Positions 26,110 to 32,446 of a stretch of DNA of 64,000 bases are shown in pieces; the stretch's first letter is position 1; every line of letters starts with the position of its first letter. Origin of the DNA: Streptomyces sp. NRRL S-87 (GTDB taxonomy: Bacteria; Actinomycetota; Actinomycetes; Streptomycetales; Streptomycetaceae); NCBI RefSeq assembly GCF_000719335.1, contig NZ_JOGB01000037.1, positions 20,670-84,669 on the forward strand, in the 5' to 3' direction. A program made the position numbers and the translations under genes. Under the pieces are notes generated by a model that was not told where the DNA came from, did no database searches, and was given only the letters and a program-made list of their open reading frames with translations.

Positions 26110-27036
26110 ATGACGACGACGACCGTGAAGAGCACCGCCACCTCCGTGGTGCACTTCGAGAACGTGACCAAGAGTTACGGCCCCGTCCGCGCGGTCGACG
26201 GCCTCTCCCTCGAACTCCACGCAGGGGAGACCGTCGCCCTGCTCGGCCCCAACGGCGCGGGCAAGTCCTCCACCCTGGACCTGCTGCTCGGCCTCCGCAC
26301 CCCCGACTCCGGCACCGTCCGCCTCTTCGGCGGCACCCCCCAGCAGGCCATCTCCGGCGGCCGGGTCGGCGCCATGCTGCAGAGCGGCGGCCTCATGGAG
26401 GAGGTCACCGTCCGCGAACTGGTCTCCCTCGGCTGCTCGCTGCACCCGAAGGCGCACCCGGTCGACGAGGTGCTCGCCCGGGCCGGCGTCACCGAGATCG
26501 CCGACCGCCGGGTCGACAAGCTCTCCGGCGGCCAGGAGCAGCGCGTCCGCTTCGCCCTCGCCACCGCCGGGGCCAACGACCTGATCGTGCTCGACGAGCC
26601 GACCACGGGCATGGACGTCACCTCCCGGCAGGCCTTCTGGGCCACCATGCGGGAGCAGGCCGACCAGGGGCGCACGGTCCTCTTCGCCACCCACTACCTC
26701 GAGGAGGCGGACGCGATCGCCGACCGCGTCCTGGTCCTGCACCGCGGCCGGCTCCTCGCGGACGGCACCGCCGCCGAGATCAAGGCCCGCGCCGGCGCCC
26801 GCCGGATCTCCTTCGACCTGACCGACCCCGTCGACGAGGACGCCCTGCGCCGGCTGCCGTTCCTCACGCGGCTCGAGGTCAACGGCCGTACGGTCCGCCT
26901 GCAGTCCGCCGACGCGGACGCCACCGTGCACGCCGTCTACGCCGCCGGCCTCTACCCCCGCAACCTGGAAGTCGCCGGGCTGGGCCTGGAGCAGGCCTTC
27001 ATCGCCCTCACCGAGGCCGAGGAGGCCCGCTCATGA
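26110..27036 (+). CDS. ABC exporter ATP-binding protein (drug-resistance type)
   Basis: A 308-residue ATPase of the DrrA/CcmA/LnrL type. Walker A GPNGAGKS is at residues 46-53, signature LSGGQEQR, Walker B LIVLDEPTTGMD and the switch His in FATHYLEEAD. It is the first gene of a four-gene unit in which each stop overlaps the next start (ATGA): ATPase, permease, histidine kinase, response regulator. This arrangement resembles lipid- or antibiotic-sensing efflux systems such as Bacillus LnrJK-LnrLMN. Here only one permease gene is present, so the exporter probably works as a permease homodimer. The ligand is unknown. Confidence 0.92.
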   Translation: MTTTTVKSTATSVVHFENVTKSYGPVRAVDGLSLELHAGETVALLGPNGAGKSSTLDLLLGLRTPDSGTVRLFGGTPQQAISGGRVGAMLQSGGLMEEVTVRELVSLGCSLHPKAHPVDEVLARAGVTEIADRRVDKLSGGQEQRVRFALATAGANDLIVLDEPTTGMDVTSRQAFWATMREQADQGRTVLFATHYLEEADAIADRVLVLHRGRLLADGTAAEIKARAGARRISFDLTDPVDEDALRRLPFLTRLEVNGRTVRLQSADADATVHAVYAAGLYPRNLEVAGLGLEQAFIALTEAEEARS

Positions 27037-27776
27037 GCACCGCACTGGTCCGCCTGGAGATCACCCGGGCGCTGCGCAACAAGAAGTTCCTGTTCTTCAC
27101 CGTCATCTACCCGGCGGCGCTGTTCCTGATGATCGGCGGCACCCAGAACGGCAAGATCCCGGTCTTCGGCACCGAGCTCACCATGGCCGCCTTCTACATG
27201 GTCGCCATGGCCTCGTTCGGCGCCCTGACCGCGGTCCTGATGGGCAACAGCGAGCGCATCGCCAAGGAGCGCGAGAAGGGCTGGGTCCGCCAGCTCCGGC
27301 TGACCGCCCTGCCCGGTCGCGGCTACGTCCTGGCGAAGATCGCCAGTGCGGCCGTGGTGAGCCTGCCGTCCATCGTGGTGGTCTTCGTCGTGGCGGCCGC
27401 CGTCAAGGGCGTCCGCTTCGACGCCTGGCAGTGGTTCGCCCTCACCGGTGCCATCTGGGCCGGCAGCCTGGTCTTCGCCGCCCTCGGCGTGGCCATCGGC
27501 TACCTGGTCAGCGGCGACACCGCCCGTCCCGTCACGATGATCATCTACTTCGGCCTGTCGATCCTCGGCGGCCTGTGGATGCCCACCACGGTCTACCCGC
27601 AGTGGCTCCAGGACATCGCCGAGTGGCTCCCCACGCACGCCTACGCCGCGCTCGGCCAGGCGATCGAGCTCGGCGACGCCCCGCACGCCAAGGACGTCGC
27701 GGTCCTCGCCGTGTACTTCGTCCTCTTCGCCGGTGGTGCCGCATGGCTCTACCGCAAGGACACACTGAAGGCATGA
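27033..27776 (+). CDS. ABC-2 type exporter permease
   Basis: A 247-residue ABC-2 membrane subunit with about six hydrophobic helices. The N-terminus MSTALVRLEITRALRNKKFLFF is a standard ABC-2 opening. The central ERIAKEREKGWVRQLRLTALPG is the coupling region, and GLWMPTTVYPQWLQDIAEWLPTHAY is the conserved loop before the last helix. It is translationally coupled on both sides. Together with the ATPase it would expel a lipophilic compound. Confidence 0.92.
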   Translation: MSTALVRLEITRALRNKKFLFFTVIYPAALFLMIGGTQNGKIPVFGTELTMAAFYMVAMASFGALTAVLMGNSERIAKEREKGWVRQLRLTALPGRGYVLAKIASAAVVSLPSIVVVFVVAAAVKGVRFDAWQWFALTGAIWAGSLVFAALGVAIGYLVSGDTARPVTMIIYFGLSILGGLWMPTTVYPQWLQDIAEWLPTHAYAALGQAIELGDAPHAKDVAVLAVYFVLFAGGAAWLYRKDTLKA

Positions 27777-28972
27777 CGGTGGACACCGCACGGGACCGGG
27801 CCGGCGCCCTCGAGGGCGCCGGCCTCGTCCGCATCGGAGAACGCCCCGTGGGGCGACGGCAGACGGTCGTGAAGTCCCTGTGGATCGGCATCTGGCTGCT
27901 GTACCTCAGCGCGCCGGTCGACGACATGATCAGCGGCGGCCACGGGCCCGGGGCGGTGACGCTCGGGGCGCTCGGCCTGGCGGCCTTCGTCGCCTGGTAC
28001 CTGGTGCTCGTCTTCCGTACCGTGCGGCAGTTCGCGCCGCGGCGGGTGCTGCTCTCGCTCGCCGTCATGGCCGTGCAGGCCGGCGTGCTGTCCCTGGCCC
28101 TCGGCCGCGAGTGGCTGGTGCTCTTCGTGTACGTGGCCATCGCCTCCGGCGCCGCGCTGCCCCCGCGGTACTCCCGCTGGACGGTGCCCGGCGCCACCGC
28201 CCTGCTCGCCGTCACCGCGACGGCGGTGCCCGGCGGTGTCGAGTACCTGGTGGGACTGGTGGTGCCGGCTCTGCTCGGCGGCTTCGCGATGGTCGCCATC
28301 CGGAAGATGATCCAGACCACGGTCGAGCTGCGGGAGGCCCGGGCCACCGTCGCCGCCCTCGCGGCCAACGAGGAGCGGCTGCGGCTGGCCCGGGACCTCC
28401 ATGACCTGCTCGGCCACTCGCTCTCACTCATCACGCTCAAGAGCGAGCTCGCCGGCCGCATGCTGCCCGACCACCCGGAGAAGGCCGCCCAGCAGGTGGC
28501 CGACATCGAGAAGGTCAGCCGGCAGGCGCTGGTCGACGTGCGGGAGGCCGTCAGCGGCTACCGACGGCCGACCCTGACCGCCGAGCTCGCGGGCGCCCGC
28601 ACGGCACTGACGGCAGCCGGCATCGCGGCCGCGGTGCCGCTGGACCCGACGCTGCCCGAGCTGCCCGAGGAGGCGGAGTCGGCCCTGGCGTGGGCGCTGC
28701 GGGAGGCCGTCACCAACGTCGTACGGCACAGCGGCGCGCGCCGCTGCACCGTCGAGCTGGTGGCCCGGCAGACCCTCGACGGCCCCGAGGTGGAGCTGTC
28801 GGTGCGCGACGACGGCGCCGGTGGCGGACCGGTGCAGCCCGGCAACGGCCTGCACGGCCTGACGGAGCGTCTGGCGGCGGTCGGAGGGCGGCTGTCGGCG
28901 GCCCCGGCGACCGGCGGGTTCACCCTCGCGGCCCGGGTCCCGCTGCCGCAGCCCCTAGGATCGGACGCATGA
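27773..28972 (+). CDS. Sensor histidine kinase, DesK/NarL-partner type (HisKA_3)
   Basis: A 399-residue membrane kinase. About five hydrophobic helices lie between residues 33 and 178. A coiled-coil linker is followed by the HisKA_3 motif LARDLHDLLGHSLSLI with phospho-acceptor His210, then an HATPase domain (N box EAVTNVVRHS, G1 box DDGAG, G2 box GNGLHGL). There is no large extracellular domain, so sensing probably occurs in or at the membrane, as in DesK or LnrJ. Start and stop overlap the neighbouring genes. Confidence 0.93.
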   Translation: MTVDTARDRAGALEGAGLVRIGERPVGRRQTVVKSLWIGIWLLYLSAPVDDMISGGHGPGAVTLGALGLAAFVAWYLVLVFRTVRQFAPRRVLLSLAVMAVQAGVLSLALGREWLVLFVYVAIASGAALPPRYSRWTVPGATALLAVTATAVPGGVEYLVGLVVPALLGGFAMVAIRKMIQTTVELREARATVAALAANEERLRLARDLHDLLGHSLSLITLKSELAGRMLPDHPEKAAQQVADIEKVSRQALVDVREAVSGYRRPTLTAELAGARTALTAAGIAAAVPLDPTLPELPEEAESALAWALREAVTNVVRHSGARRCTVELVARQTLDGPEVELSVRDDGAGGGPVQPGNGLHGLTERLAAVGGRLSAAPATGGFTLAARVPLPQPLGSDA

Positions 28973-29589
28973 CCGGCACCACCCCGATCCGTGTCCTCCT
29001 GGCCGAGGACCAGTCGATGGTGCGCGAGGCGCTGGCCGCCCTGCTCGGGCTGGAGCCCGACATCGAGGTCGTGGCCCAGGTGGCGCGCGGCGACGAGGTG
29101 CTGGCGGCGGCTCGCGGCCACGACGTGAACGTGGCACTGCTCGACATCGAGATGCCGGGCCGCACCGGCATCGAGGCGGCCGCCGAGCTGCACGCCGCGC
29201 TGCCGGGGCTGAAGATCGTGGTCCTGACGACGTTCGGGCGCCCCGGCTACCTGCGCGGCGCGATGGAGGCGGGTGCCTCTGCGTTCCTCGTCAAGGACGC
29301 CCCGGCCGCCCAGCTCGCGGACGCCGTGCGCAAGGTCCTGGCGGGGGAGCGGGTCATCGACCCGACCCTCGCCGCCGCCGCCCTCGCGGAGGGCGCGAAC
29401 CCCCTGACCGACCGCGAGCGCGAGGTGCTGCGGGCGGCCGGCGACGGGGCGAGCAACGCGGAACTCGCCGCCGCCCTGCACCTGTCGCAGGGCACGGTGC
29501 GCAACTACCTGTCGACGGCCATCCAGAAGCTCGCCGTGCGCAACCGGGCCGAGGCGGTGCGCATGGCCCGCGAGAAGGGCTGGCTCTGA
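28969..29589 (+). CDS. LuxR/NarL-family response regulator
   Basis: A 206-residue regulator with receiver domain and C-terminal helix-turn-helix. The phospho-acceptor is Asp59 (LLDIEMPG) and the conserved Lys109 is in FLVKDAP. The HTH is LTDREREVLRAAGDGASNAELAAAL. It completes the two-component pair with the upstream kinase and probably controls the operon through the palindrome at 26033-26054. TAGGAT lies seven bases before the ATG within the kinase gene, so an internal leaderless promoter is possible. Confidence 0.93.
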   Translation: MTGTTPIRVLLAEDQSMVREALAALLGLEPDIEVVAQVARGDEVLAAARGHDVNVALLDIEMPGRTGIEAAAELHAALPGLKIVVLTTFGRPGYLRGAMEAGASAFLVKDAPAAQLADAVRKVLAGERVIDPTLAAAALAEGANPLTDREREVLRAAGDGASNAELAAALHLSQGTVRNYLSTAIQKLAVRNRAEAVRMAREKGWL

Positions 29590-29668
29590 GGGACGCCCCC
29601 TGGCCGAGCGGCGGTTTCTGGTCGTAGGCGCCGGAATGCGGCAGATCCAACGCCGTGGGACAGCGCCG

Positions 29669-30520
29669 TCACGTGCCCGACGGCCGCGGCTGCTCCGGCG
29701 GAACCGAGCTCTCGGCAACGGCCATCCACTGGTCCAGGTCGGCCTGGGTGAACTCCGGCCACGGTGGCATTCCGGGGAGCTGGCGGAGGAGGTCGTAGGC
29801 CTCGGGGATCTGGGGGCCGCGGAGGACCGGGCAGTGGCAGCCGGCGATGACCTCGGCGTTCAGGTGCTGGAATTCGGTGACGACCGTGCCGAACTTCTGA
29901 GTGTCCAGCAGGGCGACCCAGGGGGAGACCAGGCGTCCGCCGAAGAACTGGCCGTCGCGGAATTCGTCCGGCGACATCGCCGCTGTTTCGGGGATGGGGG
30001 TCGGCACGTTCGTGGCGAAGGTGTCGACGGCCCACAGGACATCGGTCCTCGGGTCGAAGAGGGCGCGGGTCGTGGGGTTGTCGTACAGGGGCGGCCGCTT
30101 GGCGACCAGGGTGCGGTCGCCCACGTCGATCGTGTCGCCGTCGGTCATGAAGCGGCACCGGTTGATGGGAGTCTCCCACTCCTCGGCCATGCGGCCGATG
30201 GAGAACCACGTCGTCAGCAGGGTCGCGTTCGGGCATGCCGCGAGGACCGCGAGGAGATTGCCGGCGTGGTCGCGGTCGTCGTGGGTGAGGAAGATCCACC
30301 GTACGTCCAGGGGATCCACGACGGACCAGGCCGCCTCCAGCCACTGGGAGCGCACCGCGGGCGCCCCGGTGTCCACGAGGACCGGTTCGGCTCCCCGGAT
30401 CACCATCGAGTTCATCGGGAAGTGGCCGACCGGCGGGGCCTCGAGGGCCCACGGGATGACGAAGGTCTCCTCGGCGATCTTGTAGGGCTGCAGAAGGTCG
30501 AAACTTTCCAGGGTTGTCAT
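29669..30520 (-). CDS. Metallo-beta-lactamase-fold protein with flavodiiron-like metal motif
   Basis: A 283-residue MBL-fold protein. The usual HxHxDH metal motif reads His80-Asp-Asp82-Arg-Asp84-His85 (LTHDDRDHAG), so the second histidine is replaced by an acid. This pattern resembles the HxExDH of flavodiiron/ODP-type di-iron proteins rather than zinc hydrolases. MNSMVIRGAEPVLVDTG and later AVDTFA and GCHCPVLRG supply the remaining expected ligands. There is no flavodoxin domain. The start is set by AGGGAGA upstream; the longer frame lacks one. It runs in the same direction as the hydrolase gene 69 bases upstream and the two may form an operon. It could be an oxygen- or NO-reactive di-iron protein, or simply a divergent hydrolase. 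Confidence 0.8.
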   Translation of the reverse strand: MTTLESFDLLQPYKIAEETFVIPWALEAPPVGHFPMNSMVIRGAEPVLVDTGAPAVRSQWLEAAWSVVDPLDVRWIFLTHDDRDHAGNLLAVLAACPNATLLTTWFSIGRMAEEWETPINRCRFMTDGDTIDVGDRTLVAKRPPLYDNPTTRALFDPRTDVLWAVDTFATNVPTPIPETAAMSPDEFRDGQFFGGRLVSPWVALLDTQKFGTVVTEFQHLNAEVIAGCHCPVLRGPQIPEAYDLLRQLPGMPPWPEFTQADLDQWMAVAESSVPPEQPRPSGT

Positions 30521-30589
30521 CGCCGGTCTCCCTAGGGCGGAGTCGCCGCAGCGTCCATGCATCCAGTGCAGCCCCGTGCCGGTCTGACG

Positions 30590-31564
30590 TCAAACGCGGT
30601 ACTCGTGACGGTCGGCTTCGGTGAACGACGGGGAGTGCACGGTCGGCGTCGCCGGCAGGTCCCGCCTCGGCTGGGCGTCGGCCCCGTCGGCGTCGGCGCC
30701 GGCGTCCTTGGCCCGGGCGCGCAGGAAGTCCGCGACCAGCGGGGCGATCCGCGGCAGCTGGTCCTCCAGGGCGAAGTGGCCGGTGGGGAGCAGGTGGAGC
30801 TCGGCCTCCGGGAGGTCGCGCAGGTACGCCCGCGCACCCGGCTCGGTGAAGAACGGGTCGCCCGTGCCCCACACGATCAGCGCCGGCGGGGTGTGGGCGC
30901 GCAGCCACTCCTGCCAGGCGGGGTACAGGGCCACGTTGGAGCGGTAGTCGAGGGCGAGGTCGACCTGGGCCGCCTTGCGGCCGGGCAGGTCCAGGAAGTG
31001 CTGGTCGAGGGTCCAGCTGTCGGGGTCGAGCAGTGCCGGGTCGGCGACGCCGGTCTCGTACTGGAACCGGGTGCCGTCGAGGGTGAGCAGGTCCTCGATC
31101 TGCTCGACGTCCCCCGGGTTCCCACGGCGCAGGGCGATGAACTCCCGTGCCGCGTCGGACAGTCCGTCCTCGTACGCGTTGCCGTTCTGGACGATCAGGC
31201 CCTCGATCCACTCCGGGTGCCGGGCGGCGATCCGGAACCCGACGGGCGCGCCGAAGTCGAAGACGTAGAGGGAGAAGCGGTCGAGGCCGAGGGCGGTCAC
31301 GAAGCCCTCCGTGACGTCGGCCAGCGCGTCGAAGGTGTACGTGAAGTCCGCCGGCGCCTCGGTGCGCCCGAAGCCGGGGTAGTCGGGGGCGATGAGCCGG
31401 AACTCGCCCCCGAGCTCCGCCATCAGGCGGCGGTACTGGTGGGAGCCGGACGGGAAGCCGTGCAGGAGCAGCAGGACGGGGGCGTCCGCGGGACCCGTCT
31501 CGCGGTAGAAGACGCGGACGCCGTCGACGTCGAGGTGGCGGTGGGTGATCAGGGCCGAGCTCAT
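30590..31564 (-). CDS. Alpha/beta-hydrolase, epoxide hydrolase/haloalkane dehalogenase-like
   Basis: A 324-residue cytoplasmic enzyme. The oxyanion motif HGFP is at residues 35-38, and the nucleophile elbow VFDFGAP has Asp103 where epoxide hydrolases and haloalkane dehalogenases have their nucleophilic aspartate. A cap domain follows, and the likely catalytic His is in PTGHFALED. The ATG is preferred over an in-frame GTG one codon earlier because AAGGAGG is six bases upstream of the ATG but only three from the GTG. It is transcribed divergently from the CGNR regulator, which is its likely controller. The substrate is unknown. Confidence 0.85.
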   Translation of the reverse strand: MSSALITHRHLDVDGVRVFYRETGPADAPVLLLLHGFPSGSHQYRRLMAELGGEFRLIAPDYPGFGRTEAPADFTYTFDALADVTEGFVTALGLDRFSLYVFDFGAPVGFRIAARHPEWIEGLIVQNGNAYEDGLSDAAREFIALRRGNPGDVEQIEDLLTLDGTRFQYETGVADPALLDPDSWTLDQHFLDLPGRKAAQVDLALDYRSNVALYPAWQEWLRAHTPPALIVWGTGDPFFTEPGARAYLRDLPEAELHLLPTGHFALEDQLPRIAPLVADFLRARAKDAGADADGADAQPRRDLPATPTVHSPSFTEADRHEYRV

Positions 31565-31588
31565 CACATGCCTCCTTGGGGTGTGGTG

Positions 31589-31642
31589 GCATTAGATTCG
31601 CCGATCATGGCTAACGTGTCAACCGCCTGAGTTAGCATTAGA
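31589..31642. promoter_or_regulatory. Candidate operator: direct repeat GCATTAGA and GCTAAC/GTTAGC inverted repeat
   Basis: The 81-base gap between the divergent hydrolase and CGNR genes contains GCATTAGA twice (31589-31596, 31635-31642) and the inverted arms GCTAAC (31610-31615) and GTTAGC (31631-31636). TAGCAT (31633-31638) ends seven bases before the regulator ATG and could be its -10 element. Such nested repeats suggest a shared control site. Confidence 0.5.
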
Positions 31643-31645
31643 GTC

Positions 31646-32239
31646 ATGACGGCATCGTTCCCGCTCACCGGCGAGCCCCTCGCCCTGGACCTGGTCAACA
31701 CCCGTGTCCTGGACGGCACGGTGGACCTCCTCGGCACCCCCGGGGCGCTCGCGGACTGGCTGGCGGCACAGGCCGGCCGACTGGCCGCCGTACCCGGCCC
31801 GGTCCCGGAGGTCGGCGCACCCGAACTGGCCGCGGTGCGTGCGGTACGTGACACCGCCGCCCGCCTCATCGCGTCCGCCCGGGGCGGGCAGGCCCCGCCG
31901 CCGGACGCCCTGGACCGCCTCAACGGCCACCTGGCGGCCGCCCCCGCCCACCGCGAACTGGCCTGGGGCGAGGACGGCTTCACCGCCGGCACCCGCCGCC
32001 CCGCCCCACTCGCCGACCGGCTGGCCGCCGAGCTCGCCGAGGCCGTGGCCGACCTCCTGACCGACCCCCGGCTCGACCGGGTCCGCCGGTGCGAGGGACA
32101 CGACTGCGTGCTGCTCTTCCTGCCCGCCCACCCCCGCCGCCGCTGGTGCGTCCCCTCCGTCTGCGGCAACCGCGCCCGCGTGGCCCGCTACTACGAGCGC
32201 CACAAGGGGGTCCCGCAGGAGCGCCGCCAAGCCCCCTAG
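31646..32239 (+). CDS. CGNR zinc-finger transcriptional regulator
   Basis: A 197-residue protein with an N-terminal stress-sensing ABATE-like domain (FPLTGEPLALDLVNT opening) and a C-terminal CGNR zinc finger: CEGHDC, then RRRWCVPSVCGNRARVARYYER. Both cysteine pairs are present. Members of this family are thought to be DNA-binding regulators. It has no Shine-Dalgarno sequence, and a -10-like TAGCAT suggests a leaderless message. Its divergent partner is the epoxide-hydrolase-like gene, so it probably represses that gene and itself. Confidence 0.92.
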   Translation: MTASFPLTGEPLALDLVNTRVLDGTVDLLGTPGALADWLAAQAGRLAAVPGPVPEVGAPELAAVRAVRDTAARLIASARGGQAPPPDALDRLNGHLAAAPAHRELAWGEDGFTAGTRRPAPLADRLAAELAEAVADLLTDPRLDRVRRCEGHDCVLLFLPAHPRRRWCVPSVCGNRARVARYYERHKGVPQERRQAP

Positions 32240-32305
32240 GGGCTGCCCCCGCCCGTCCCCGAAATCTCGGGCATTTTCCTTTGGCGTGACCGTCCGTAGC
32301 GCTAC

Positions 32306-32321
32306 TGTGACGGAGCTCACT
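32306..32321 (+). promoter_or_regulatory. CRP-like palindrome upstream of the 895-residue receptor gene
   Basis: TGTGACGGAGCTCACT is close to the CRP/FNR consensus TGTGA-N6-TCACA and nearly fits the GTG-N6-GNCAC motif I remember for Streptomyces Crp. It lies 125 bases before the start codon, beside a GTAGCGCTAC palindrome at 32296-32305. Binding is inferred only. Confidence 0.4.
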
Positions 32322-32446
32322 GCCGCCGGGGGGTGGGCGGTCGCACGCGGCCGCCGGGCGTGACCTCGCCCCGCCCTGCCCTGCGGCCGTGTGCCCGGAG
32401 GCCGGCGGGCTTCGCCGGCCGCCGCCCTGACGAGCAGAGGAGCAGC

